Shown here in pieces: positions 18,179-26,115 of a stretch of DNA of 62,338 nucleotides (its first letter is position 1; each line of letters opens with the position of its first letter). A program made the position numbers and the translations under genes. The stretch is from Algoriphagus sp. (GTDB lineage: Bacteria > Bacteroidota > Bacteroidia > Cytophagales > Cyclobacteriaceae): the NCBI RefSeq assembly GCF_029254265.1, contig NZ_JAQWXX010000122.1, positions 1 through 62,338 of the forward strand. The letters run 5' to 3'. Below the pieces are notes generated by a model. That model saw only the letters and a program-made list of their open reading frames with translations. It did no database searches and had not been told where the DNA came from.

Positions 18179-19253
18179 TCGTCAGGAAAGATTTGATTAT
18201 TCTACAAATTAAATCAACCTCTTCTACCGATAATTCATAATAGATTGGTAGGCATAAAACTCTTTTTGAAATATTTTCTGAGATTGGTAGTGAATCTGAC
18301 TCTAAGTAAGGTATTTGAGTCAAGCTTGGGTAAAAATATCTTCTGGGGAAAATTTGAGATTTATTCAATCTGCTTAGGCATAACAAAGTAGCTTCTTCAT
18401 TATCAAGTAATATTGGATAATAACTATAATTAAAAGTAGTTTCTTTGCTGATTTTTTGTTTTTCGAAACCCAAATCCGTCAATTTTAAATCATATAGCTC
18501 AGATAATATTTTCCGTTTTGCTATAATTTCATCTACTTTTTTAATATTAGCTAGCCCCATTGCTGCATGAAACTCAGAATTCTTACCATTGATACCCACT
18601 TCTCTAAAGACTTCTGGTCCATCATGACCAAAATTCCTCATAAATCCCATTTTTTTAAAGAGATCTTTATTGTTTGAAAAAACTCCTCCCCCCTCAATTG
18701 TGTGGAATAGCTTAGTAGCATGGAAACTTACTGTTGAGATATCTCCATATTCAAAGAGAGATTTTCCTAAAAATTTCACACCAAAGGCATGTGCCCCATC
18801 ATATATGACAGGAAGATTATGCTTGTTGGCAATTTCCGAAATCTTAATAACGTCGCAAGGATTCCCAAATACATGAGTGGCTAGAATGGCAGAGGTATTA
18901 GGAGTTATCGCTTCTTCAATTTTTTTGCGATCAATATTCCAAGTTCTAGGATCTATATCCACAAATACTGGTTTACACCCTTCCCAGACAAGACTGGAAG
19001 TAGTTGCGACATAAGAGAAAGGCGTAGTAATAACCTCCCCCTTTAAACCAAGCGCTTTGATTGCAATCTGTAATGCTATTGTTCCATTACTCAGATAAAG
19101 GAAATTTTTCATTCCAAGAAACTCAGCAATTTTCAGTTCTAGCTCATTCACAAGCGGGCCATTATTGGTTAGCCACTGTCGCTTCCAAATTCCTTCTAAA
19201 TACTTATTGTACTCTTCTGCAGGCGGTAAATAAGGTTTCGTTACAGGTATCAT
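18171..19253 (-). CDS. DegT/DnrJ/EryC1/StrS-family sugar aminotransferase
   Basis: This 360-residue PLP enzyme begins IPVTKPYLPPAEEYNKYLEG and has the substrate/PLP regions LSNGTIALQIAIKALGL, PVIYDGAHAFGV and the Schiff-base lysine in SFHATKLFHTIEGGG near residue 179. The family transaminates a keto sugar nucleotide, usually with glutamate as donor. It implies an amino sugar in the repeat unit. Neighbours are the flippase (four-base overlap) and the ATP-grasp/HAD protein, which could act on its product. Confidence 0.93.
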   Translation of the reverse strand: MIPVTKPYLPPAEEYNKYLEGIWKRQWLTNNGPLVNELELKIAEFLGMKNFLYLSNGTIALQIAIKALGLKGEVITTPFSYVATTSSLVWEGCKPVFVDIDPRTWNIDRKKIEEAITPNTSAILATHVFGNPCDVIKISEIANKHNLPVIYDGAHAFGVKFLGKSLFEYGDISTVSFHATKLFHTIEGGGVFSNNKDLFKKMGFMRNFGHDGPEVFREVGINGKNSEFHAAMGLANIKKVDEIIAKRKILSELYDLKLTDLGFEKQKISKETTFNYSYYPILLDNEEATLLCLSRLNKSQIFPRRYFYPSLTQIPYLESDSLPISENISKRVLCLPIYYELSVEEVDLICRIIKSFLTNA

Positions 19254-20704
19254 TTCACAAATTTAATTTTTGACCATTTTAAAAGGTCCATAGAAGGATT
19301 AGTTCTAAACAATAAATTTAAAATCAGATAAAAAACCATTCCTATTGGAATCAAAATTACACAAAGAAAAATCGGTTTTAACTCCGTAAACCAAAATGCT
19401 TTTTGGACGAAAAATAAAAACAAACCAGATAAAGATGCTAGACCCAGCATCGGGAAAATTGCATACAACTGATCTAGGAAACCATAATCAATAAATTTTC
19501 CAGTATAAAATGTGTTAATGTAGAAAGATGTAAAAGAAGCAAATACTTGTGCCCATATCAAGCCATAAATTCCAAATTGGAAGGCAAACAAAATAATAAC
19601 AACAATTTGTATCTTTTTGATTATTTCTAATTTAAGAAACAGGTCTGAGCGCCCAAAAACATTCAGAATATTTAAATTATAAGAATGAATAGGGTACAAA
19701 ACGCCAGTAAAACATAAAATTTGAAAATATGGTACTGCCGGCAACCATTTTTCACCAAATAATACCAAGAAAATAGGTTCGGCTAATGCCGAACCTATCA
19801 ACATTAATGGAGCAATTATAAAAATAACTCGCTGAGTTAATTCCTCGAAGCTATTTTTTAATTCACTAATATTTTCTTTTTGAATAGAAAATAAAGGATA
19901 TGTTACTTTCTGAAGTGCCGATGAAAAAGTCTCTACTGGATACTGCTTCATCATATTTGCTCTGGTATAAAATCCTAATGTGCTTACCGGAAAAAATCTA
20001 CCTATCAATACATTATATATATTATCAAATACTGTATTTAAAATCCCAGCAATAGATAACTTGTAACCAAAGCTAAAATGCTCTTTAAATCGGGAGAAAT
20101 CGAATTTGACCTGGGGTTTCCATATTCCTAAAATCCAAAACAAACAACTCAAAAGAACTTGATTGCAAAGATACATCCAAACTAAGCTCCAAACTCCAAA
20201 TCCCTTCCATGCTAATACTACCCCTATAATCCCACTGATTAATGCAGCAGGAATACGGATTTTAGTGAGCCTCCGAAAAGCCAAATCTTTAATTAAGACT
20301 GTTTGCTGGATCGCAGATAAAGCAATAAAAATAAATCCTAAAGAATAGACCCTTAAAATATTTACTAAGCCAGGCTGATCATAAAAATCAGCAACAATAG
20401 GAGCTAAAAAAAAAATTATTAGATATACTGTCAAGCTAAACAACAGATTTGCAGCAAATACAACTGAAAAATCTGTACTATCAGGATTAGTTTTTCTAAT
20501 CAGGGAAGATGTCATACCAGAATCCACCAATGTCTGTCCAAGTGCTATAAATACAACAATCATCCCTATCAAACCAAAATCCTCAGGGCTCAAAATCCTC
20601 GTTAGGAATATATTAAAAATAAAAGCTATCCCCTGAGAACCAAACCGGTCCAAAAAGGACCAGCCAATGTTTTTATAATTAGATTTTGATATTGCCGATG
20701 GCAC
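19250..20704 (-). CDS. Wzx-type oligosaccharide flippase
   Basis: The 484-residue protein has about 12-14 membrane helices and the N-terminal pattern of MOP-superfamily polysaccharide flippases (GWSFLDRFGSQGIAFIFNI, then LTRILSPEDFGLIGM). It should move the lipid-linked repeat unit to the periplasmic face for the Wzy-like polymerase. The start is GTG at 20704, 18 bases after the acyltransferase stop; no ATG is available nearby. The length fits the larger Wzx/WzxC subgroup. Confidence 0.93.
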   Translation of the reverse strand: MPSAISKSNYKNIGWSFLDRFGSQGIAFIFNIFLTRILSPEDFGLIGMIVVFIALGQTLVDSGMTSSLIRKTNPDSTDFSVVFAANLLFSLTVYLIIFFLAPIVADFYDQPGLVNILRVYSLGFIFIALSAIQQTVLIKDLAFRRLTKIRIPAALISGIIGVVLAWKGFGVWSLVWMYLCNQVLLSCLFWILGIWKPQVKFDFSRFKEHFSFGYKLSIAGILNTVFDNIYNVLIGRFFPVSTLGFYTRANMMKQYPVETFSSALQKVTYPLFSIQKENISELKNSFEELTQRVIFIIAPLMLIGSALAEPIFLVLFGEKWLPAVPYFQILCFTGVLYPIHSYNLNILNVFGRSDLFLKLEIIKKIQIVVIILFAFQFGIYGLIWAQVFASFTSFYINTFYTGKFIDYGFLDQLYAIFPMLGLASLSGLFLFFVQKAFWFTELKPIFLCVILIPIGMVFYLILNLLFRTNPSMDLLKWSKIKFVK

Positions 20705-20722
20705 GATTTGTATAGAATTAAC

Positions 20723-21331
20723 CTATAATCTTGCAGGAATCCCTTTAATAATACTTCCTGTAGAGAAAGTCTTTGTCACGACTGCCCCCGATCCTACAAT
20801 TACTTCATTTCCCAACTTGACTCCTGGCAGAATAACAGCACCTGCACCAATTCTACAGTATTCCCCAATTTGAGAGTTCCCAAGCATCATTGCTCCTGGA
20901 CCAATATCACTGAAATCACCAACTTGACATTCGTGATGAACGTGAGCACGCGTATTGATCAGAACTCCTTTTCCGATTTTTGTTTTAGGCCCTATAAAAC
21001 TAAATGGCAGCGCATCAAATTGCCCTTTAGCAGAATGACTAATAAAAGATGAATCATCTTTTATACTTTTTAGTGTGCCTCCTGCAAGTTCTAATAAATC
21101 GCATAAATTCTGTCTTGCGGCAGGATTACCAACCCCAAGACAGAAATAATTTGAAATTGTGAAATGAAGTTTTACGTCATCTAAAGACGTAACTACTCTA
21201 ATTCCCTCTATAGCCTTACCATCTTTTTTAGGGTCTTGATCAAAAAACAGGATTTCATTTTTTGAAAATCCATTCTTTAATAAGACCTCCAGAACCTCTA
21301 AACTGTGACCTCCAGCTCCTGCAATTATCAT
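20723..21331 (-). CDS. NeuD/PglD-like sugar O- or N-acyltransferase
   Basis: The 202-residue protein starts MIIAGAGGHSLEVLEVLLKN, the Rossmann-like N-terminal domain of NeuD/PglD, and continues into left-handed beta-helix hexapeptide repeats (IGPKTKIGKGVLINTRAHV, IGEYCRIGAGAVILPGVKLG). A histidine pair in the VHHECQVGDF loop fits the catalytic site of this family. It probably acetylates a sugar nucleotide with acetyl-CoA in the cytoplasm. The aminotransferase two genes downstream could supply an amino-sugar acceptor, as in PglE/PglD pairs. A 61-bp gap with a perfect palindrome separates it from the dehydrogenase gene. Confidence 0.92.
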   Translation of the reverse strand: MIIAGAGGHSLEVLEVLLKNGFSKNEILFFDQDPKKDGKAIEGIRVVTSLDDVKLHFTISNYFCLGVGNPAARQNLCDLLELAGGTLKSIKDDSSFISHSAKGQFDALPFSFIGPKTKIGKGVLINTRAHVHHECQVGDFSDIGPGAMMLGNSQIGEYCRIGAGAVILPGVKLGNEVIVGSGAVVTKTFSTGSIIKGIPARL

Positions 21332-21360
21332 TTTTTTTTAGTTGCAATAAGAAATCTAAA

Positions 21361-21386
21361 TACCTCCGAATTTAAATTCGGAGGTA
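21361..21386. other. Perfect 26-bp palindrome between two EPS genes
   Basis: The centre is CCGAATTTAAATTCGG, flanked by TACCT and AGGTA, making a perfect 13-base-arm inverted repeat between the dehydrogenase stop (21393) and the acyltransferase start (21331). Folded in mRNA it would be a strong hairpin. The T-run expected after a terminator is weak on the minus strand and better on the plus strand, where there is no gene to terminate. It may damp or process the operon transcript. Confidence 0.6.
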
Positions 21387-21392
21387 GAATTT

Positions 21393-22712
21393 TTATTTAG
21401 AACCGATTCCGAAAAGCTCAAAGCCAAGGGACTTCAGATACTTTTTATCATAAATATTTCGACCATCAAAAATCACTTTGTTTTTCAGAAGCTTTCCAAC
21501 TACATCCCAACTTGGGATTCGGAACTCAGACCATTCAGTAACAAGTAATAATGCATCTGCGTCCACTAAGGCTTCATAAGCATCTTTGCAATAGGTTACT
21601 TTATCGAAAATATAATGTGCTCTAGCTTCTTCCATCGCAACAGGATCATAAGCTTTAACAGTGGCTCCTGCAGCTCTAAGTTCGTCTATGATTACTCCCG
21701 CAGGAGCTTCTCTCATATCATCAGTATTTGGTTTAAAGCTTAGTCCCCACATCGCAAAAGTCATCCCGCTCAAATCTTCTCCAAAATGGGCTTTCACCTT
21801 TTTAGAAAGTACAAATTTCTGAGCATCATTCACATCTTCAACAGACTGAAGTACTTTAAGATCATATCCATATTGTTTTGCGGTTTTGATAATTGCCTTC
21901 ACATCCTTGGGGAAGCAAGATCCTCCATAGCCCACACCTGGGTAGATAAATTTATTACCTATCCTCGGATCCGATCCAATACCCCTTCTCACCATGTTTG
22001 CATCAGCTCCTACCAACTCACATAGATTGGCGATATCATTCATAAAAGATATTTTGGTAGCAAGCATTGCATTGGCTGCATACTTAGTCATTTCTGCGGA
22101 AGGAATATCCATATAGATGATTCGCTCTCCGCTTAATTGAAAAGGCTTGTATAATCGCTGCATAATCTTTTCAGCTCGCTCATCATCAACCCCAATTACA
22201 ATTCGATCAGGCTTTAAAAAATCATCCACTGCTGCACCTTCTTTCAAAAACTCTGGATTTGAAGCTACCGCAAAAGGTAAATCCGAACCTCTATCCTTTA
22301 ATGCACTTGCTATGGCTGTACGCACCTTCTCTCCAGTGGTAACGGGAACTGTACTTTTTGTCGCAACTACTATATAGTCAGTCATTTTACGACCAATTTC
22401 ATCCGCCACTGCAAGCACGTACTTTAAATCTGCTGATCCGTCTTCGCCGGGAGGAGTCCCCACAGCAATAAATGCCACTTCTGCACCTTGAATTGCTTCA
22501 CCCAGATCAGTACTAAACTTAAGTCTACCACTTTTATAATTTCTGATAACAATCTCTTCCAAACCAGGCTCATAAATGGGCATTATACCATTCTTAAGTT
22601 TGTCGATTTTCTTCTGATCGATATCCACACAAGTGACTTCGATTCCTACATCTGCAAAACATGCTCCAGACACCAAGCCTACATAACCGGTTCCTACAAC
22701 TGCGATTTTCAT
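21393..22712 (-). CDS. ugd: UDP-glucose 6-dehydrogenase
   Basis: The 439-residue protein has the NAD site VVGTGYVGLVSGACFADVG at the start, the second nucleotide region FIAVGTPPGEDGSADL, the catalytic cysteine in GVGYGGSCFPKDVKAI near residue 263, and FDGRNIYDKKYL near the C-terminus. This is the pattern of UDP-glucose dehydrogenases, which make UDP-glucuronate. Length is normal. It is the second gene after the SLBB export gene (20-bp gap). Together with the TviB-like enzyme it predicts an acidic, uronate-containing polymer, in line with the PL8 lyase downstream. Confidence 0.95.
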   Translation of the reverse strand: MKIAVVGTGYVGLVSGACFADVGIEVTCVDIDQKKIDKLKNGIMPIYEPGLEEIVIRNYKSGRLKFSTDLGEAIQGAEVAFIAVGTPPGEDGSADLKYVLAVADEIGRKMTDYIVVATKSTVPVTTGEKVRTAIASALKDRGSDLPFAVASNPEFLKEGAAVDDFLKPDRIVIGVDDERAEKIMQRLYKPFQLSGERIIYMDIPSAEMTKYAANAMLATKISFMNDIANLCELVGADANMVRRGIGSDPRIGNKFIYPGVGYGGSCFPKDVKAIIKTAKQYGYDLKVLQSVEDVNDAQKFVLSKKVKAHFGEDLSGMTFAMWGLSFKPNTDDMREAPAGVIIDELRAAGATVKAYDPVAMEEARAHYIFDKVTYCKDAYEALVDADALLLVTEWSEFRIPSWDVVGKLLKNKVIFDGRNIYDKKYLKSLGFELFGIGSK

Positions 22713-22732
22713 AAATTAATAGTTGATTATTT

Positions 22733-25354
22733 CTATTGAATTAAATTATTAACAAGTATTCCCAAGGTTGCTAAGCTTGAAGCAAGTCCTATCCAACCAG
22801 CGGCACTTAAGCCTTCTTTCTCCGGCTTTCTTGGTACTATTATTTCAGCTCCAGGTTCAAGCTCAGGATAAAATTTCAAACCCAGAAAACTATGAGTACG
22901 TTTTGCATCACCATTGGCATAGACCACATAGGTTTTTGATCTTCTTGCTTTTTCAGTGAATCCACCAGCCTTTGAAATATAATTCTTTAGGTTTCTGTTC
23001 AAATCAAATCTAGTGGTGGTAGGAAGTAAAACCTCTCCAACCATTCTTACAGTCTGCAACTCCTTAGGTATTTGAATAATATCACCTTCCATTAATATTA
23101 AATCTTCGGCGCTACCGGGGTTTTTTAGAATCTTTTCCAAGTCTATTCCTACGAAATCTTGCTGATTCATTCTCATTGTAGAATCGATAGAGTTGCTATT
23201 TAAGTTGAGGTTTGTAAAAAGCGTTCCTTTCTCGATTTCCCTTTCTGCTCTTAATTTTTCTTGCTCAGCTAACTCCAGCTTTTTTTCTATTCGTTCAAAT
23301 AACAATTCTTCAGCTTCATTACCTTCTCTATTTTTTAGAGGGTCTAAATTATCTTTAATTTCTCGAAGCAAATCCTCCCTGATTTGATCATCAGTTTCTC
23401 CTTTGAAATAAATTGTCCTTCTGATTAAACTTGCACCTTTAGGATAAGCAAATTGGTTTAATCCACCTGCCCTTTTTATAACATCCGATATTCGTTCGTT
23501 CGCTCCCGAAATAGCGAATTCACCAGGATAAATTACCTCTCCCTTTATCTGAACTATTTGCTCACGTTCAAAGCCGGGTTTTCTTCGAATAAACACATGA
23601 TCAAAAGGCCTCAATGGCTTATTTGCCTCCTCAGAAGTCAAAATCAATTCCGGATCGATATTTAATGTCTCAATTTCTGCCAGCTTTCCAGATTCACTAT
23701 CACGCACTCTTCTGGCAATCTCAATAAAAGAATTTGATGCCGATTCCAAAAGTCCACCGGACCTCAATATCAAGTCTCCCACGGTCATTTCAGTTGCATA
23801 GGGATAAGTTCCGGGGAAATTAATCTCCCCTGAAATCTTCACATAATACTCCTCCTGAATATCATATCGGCTAGGCACAAAAAGGAGGTCTTCATTTTTG
23901 AGTGGGACATCCGGTACTGTACCATCAAGAATTCCTTTTAAATCCAAAGGCTGAGCAGCTAAAGTAAGATCCTCACTAGTTCGGTAAAGAGTAGCACGAT
24001 TAACAAAAGCCTCTGGCTTGAGTCCTTGAGATTTATCGATTAGTTGTTTTACAGTTAACCCGCTTTTATCAATAGAATATTCACCTGGTCTGTTTACTGA
24101 CCCAGTGATTTGAACACGGTTTGAAAAACGTTCCAATGCTTCTCCTATGAGAATTTCGTCTCCATCTTTTAGAGAGAATGACTGAAATTGTTCGGATGAT
24201 ACATCAATTACTTTTCGTTGATTGTTTTCAATCCTTCGAATAGTCACTCTATCTTGATAAGCCAGACTTGTAAACCCACCTGTGTAAATGTAAAGATCAC
24301 TTAGTGACTCACTTTGTTTTACTTCGAAAAGTCCTTCCCTGCGAACAGGGCCAATAACTTCCACACGTGCAGATACCGGAGGAACAATCACTACATCATT
24401 ATCCTGAAGCATGATGTTAGCCGATTGATCTCCCTTTGATAAAAACTCATAAATATCTACAGTAGCTACTAATTTACTATCTCTATATACCTGAATGTTT
24501 CTAAAGGCTCCGTTTTCATTTGGTCCACCAGCGGCAAATAAACCATTAAAAACTGTAGCAAAAGATGGTAAAGTGTAAGTTCCTGGTTTAGATAGCTCTC
24601 CAACCATGGAAACTTTGATAGAACGAATATTACCCAATCTAAGCTGAAGAAAAGTATTCGGATTCGAACCATTTAACCCTGAATAAATACGCCCTAAAGA
24701 TCCTTTCAATCTTGAAGTAGCTGCCTCAATAGTAGCACCACCTACCTGAACTGGACCGAGATTAGGTATCAAAACCCTTCCTTCAGGGCTTACTGTCAAA
24801 TCAAAAGATTGTTGTGAGGCACCGTACACATCAATAAGTAATTGATCACCTGAACCCACGATATAATTTTGTGGAGTGGGTAAATTAAGACTTGGATTAA
24901 AATCAAGATTCCTGTTGTGGAAAAGCTTGTAACCAAAAATCTTTTTTTGTGTTGGTGTTAAATCAAAATAAGGATCAGCCCTTCGAACGGAGTCAAATAA
25001 ATCAGAATTTTTTTCTAAATCTAATCCCCGATTTACTCCTGATAATGAATTGCTTTGTGGATTAACCTTGCTCTGCAAATCATTGATGCGCTGTCTTAAC
25101 TTTGCCGCTTCAAAGGCTGGCATTCCTCGTTCCCGTGCGAGGGATTCAAGCTGCGAAGCACTCAAGCCGCTGGCTTCTGCTTTTTTGATTAATTGCTCAA
25201 TTTGCGCATCTGAAAGATTATCCACTTTCAAATTCTGGATATCGGATAAGTTTTGGCCATTTACTGAAATAGTAATGAATACCAAAAGCAATAAAAAAAG
25301 CAATCTAAAGTTCGACTTGAACCTATTCGATATGGTCAAATTAATGTGTTTCAA
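22733..25354 (-). CDS. Multi-SLBB polysaccharide export outer-membrane protein
   Basis: This 873-residue protein starts at a TTG (the only start before an in-frame stop) with a signal peptide ending near VNGQ. After a helical segment of about 100 residues comes a Poly_export domain (GSGDQLLIDVYGAS near 165), then repeated SLBB domains recognisable by motifs such as MVGELSKPGTYTLPS, ITGSVNRPGEYSI, ISGEINFPGTYPYA, IKGEVIYPGEFAIS and MVGEVLLPTTTRFD, and a hydrophobic C-terminal helix. It is much longer than classical Wza (about 380 residues) but typical for Bacteroidota. It probably forms the periplasm-spanning or outer-membrane exit channel for the long operon. It lies 131 bp after the regulator gene. 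Confidence 0.92.
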   Translation of the reverse strand: MKHINLTISNRFKSNFRLLFLLLLVFITISVNGQNLSDIQNLKVDNLSDAQIEQLIKKAEASGLSASQLESLARERGMPAFEAAKLRQRINDLQSKVNPQSNSLSGVNRGLDLEKNSDLFDSVRRADPYFDLTPTQKKIFGYKLFHNRNLDFNPSLNLPTPQNYIVGSGDQLLIDVYGASQQSFDLTVSPEGRVLIPNLGPVQVGGATIEAATSRLKGSLGRIYSGLNGSNPNTFLQLRLGNIRSIKVSMVGELSKPGTYTLPSFATVFNGLFAAGGPNENGAFRNIQVYRDSKLVATVDIYEFLSKGDQSANIMLQDNDVVIVPPVSARVEVIGPVRREGLFEVKQSESLSDLYIYTGGFTSLAYQDRVTIRRIENNQRKVIDVSSEQFQSFSLKDGDEILIGEALERFSNRVQITGSVNRPGEYSIDKSGLTVKQLIDKSQGLKPEAFVNRATLYRTSEDLTLAAQPLDLKGILDGTVPDVPLKNEDLLFVPSRYDIQEEYYVKISGEINFPGTYPYATEMTVGDLILRSGGLLESASNSFIEIARRVRDSESGKLAEIETLNIDPELILTSEEANKPLRPFDHVFIRRKPGFEREQIVQIKGEVIYPGEFAISGANERISDVIKRAGGLNQFAYPKGASLIRRTIYFKGETDDQIREDLLREIKDNLDPLKNREGNEAEELLFERIEKKLELAEQEKLRAEREIEKGTLFTNLNLNSNSIDSTMRMNQQDFVGIDLEKILKNPGSAEDLILMEGDIIQIPKELQTVRMVGEVLLPTTTRFDLNRNLKNYISKAGGFTEKARRSKTYVVYANGDAKRTHSFLGLKFYPELEPGAEIIVPRKPEKEGLSAAGWIGLASSLATLGILVNNLIQ

Positions 25355-25426
25355 TCTTTATTGAGTTTTGGAAGTTTGGATGGCTAATTTCTCACTTTTA
25401 ATTTGTTTTCAAACTATAACTTCAAA

Positions 25427-25443
25427 GCTTCGCCCTTTCAGTC
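25427..25443 (-). promoter_or_regulatory. 17-bp repeated leader element, copy upstream of the SLBB export gene
   Basis: On the minus strand this reads GACTGAAAGGGCGAAGC and matches 5935-5951 in 16 of 17 bases. It lies in the 131-bp gap between the regulator and the SLBB gene, ending 73 bases before its start. Downstream, ATAGTTTG at 25417-25410 is a near-miss to the TAnnTTTG promoter box, so a second promoter here is possible. Otherwise the element is transcribed from the regulator promoter. Confidence 0.5.
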
Positions 25444-25485
25444 ACAAAAGCGCCTAGCTACCTAAATAAAAAAATGGCCAAAAAA

Positions 25486-26004
25486 TCAGCTCCCTGCTTC
25501 CTTGTCAAACAAAGTTAGCCCGGGGGATGGCATACGGTGATCAAGCAAAGTCAATATGACTTTTCGCTCTATCATTTGCTCAATTTTAGCAGTAAGTCCC
25601 AGAATATAATTTTCGTTTAATTCATCTCCTGTAACTACCACCTCTATTTTCCCTGAATCTATGCCCTTTGCAATATCTCCTACAAGGATAACCTGACTGA
25701 CCTCTCCCATTCGCTCCAAAATTTGCTCCAGCAGTCTATCCAGCCCGAGGTATTTTCTGATAATTTCTTGGATGTTTGAGAAGAAAGGATGAGCCACGTT
25801 CGCCTGGTACTCTATCTTATTTTTATCTGTTTTTTTTGTGAGAATCCCTGCTTGCGTTAAGTTGTTTAACTCCTTGCGTATTGCATTGGTGGACTCACCA
25901 AATTCATCGGCTAAGCCGCGAAGATGACTTTGTGTTTTTGAATTCACAAAAAACTTAACAAGCAACCTCAAACGAGTTTTCGAGGTGATTAAGGATTCAA
26001 GCAT
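25486..26004 (-). CDS. Winged-helix regulator with degenerate nucleotidyltransferase-like domain
   Basis: In 172 residues there are two parts. Residues about 8-75 form a winged helix (LRGLADEFGESTNAIRKELNNLTQAGIL) of ArsR/DeoR-like type. Residues about 100-165 resemble an MNT nucleotidyltransferase fold, but the catalytic pattern is lost: VGDIAKGIDSGKIEVVVTG replaces the usual GS...D.D. The domain may serve sensing or dimerisation. The gene is the first of the EPS locus, isolated from upstream genes by a terminator, and its promoter is covered by a palindrome repeated upstream of tviB. That supports autoregulation and control of both EPS modules. DNA binding is predicted, not shown. Confidence 0.8.
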   Translation of the reverse strand: MLESLITSKTRLRLLVKFFVNSKTQSHLRGLADEFGESTNAIRKELNNLTQAGILTKKTDKNKIEYQANVAHPFFSNIQEIIRKYLGLDRLLEQILERMGEVSQVILVGDIAKGIDSGKIEVVVTGDELNENYILGLTAKIEQMIERKVILTLLDHRMPSPGLTLFDKEAGS

Positions 26005-26023
26005 AAAAATTCACTTCAAATAG

Positions 26024-26042
26024 TGAGTAACAAAGGTACTCA
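26024..26042 (-). promoter_or_regulatory. 19-bp palindromic operator in front of the regulator
   Basis: The minus-strand sequence TGAGTACCTTTGTTACTCA has the same 6-base arms and 7-base spacer as the site at 6056-6074. Adjacent bases are also shared (ATTT on one side, G on the other). It begins 20 bases upstream of the regulator ATG and contains the promoter box TACCTTTG, so binding would repress the regulator's own promoter. Confidence 0.65.
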
Positions 26043-26061
26043 TTTCAATGAACCCATGAAA
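26031..26061 (-). promoter_or_regulatory. Promoter of the regulator/EPS operon
   Basis: On the minus strand a TTTC (26061-26058, one base off TTTG) is followed after 19 bases by TACCTTTG (26038-26031), a full match to the TAnnTTTG box. The predicted start of transcription is near 26024, giving a leader of about 20 bases. The terminator just upstream (26063-26100) insulates it. Confidence 0.5.
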
Positions 26062-26062
26062 T

Positions 26063-26100
26063 AAAAAAAGATTCTTCAGTGTTAAAAGAATCTTTTTTTA
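26063..26100. terminator. Bidirectional intrinsic terminator between hydrolase genes and EPS locus
   Basis: A stem AAAGATTCTT/AAGAATCTTT with a short loop is flanked by A and T runs on both sides. On the minus strand it ends the transcript of the small membrane protein gene, whose stop is at 26116, and separates it from the regulator promoter. Confidence 0.85.
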
Positions 26101-26115
26101 ATCATTAAAGTTGAA

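Noticed and set aside
1334..25354. Type IX secretion C-terminal domains on secreted enzymes
   Set aside because: The lyase and the Wzi-like protein do not end in a recognisable T9SS sorting domain; nor do the S9 and M14 peptidases outside this interval.
25410..25448. Independent full promoter for the SLBB gene
   Set aside because: ATAGTTTG misses TAnnTTTG, and the nearest TTTG upstream is 27 bases away, too far for the usual spacing; kept only as a possibility.
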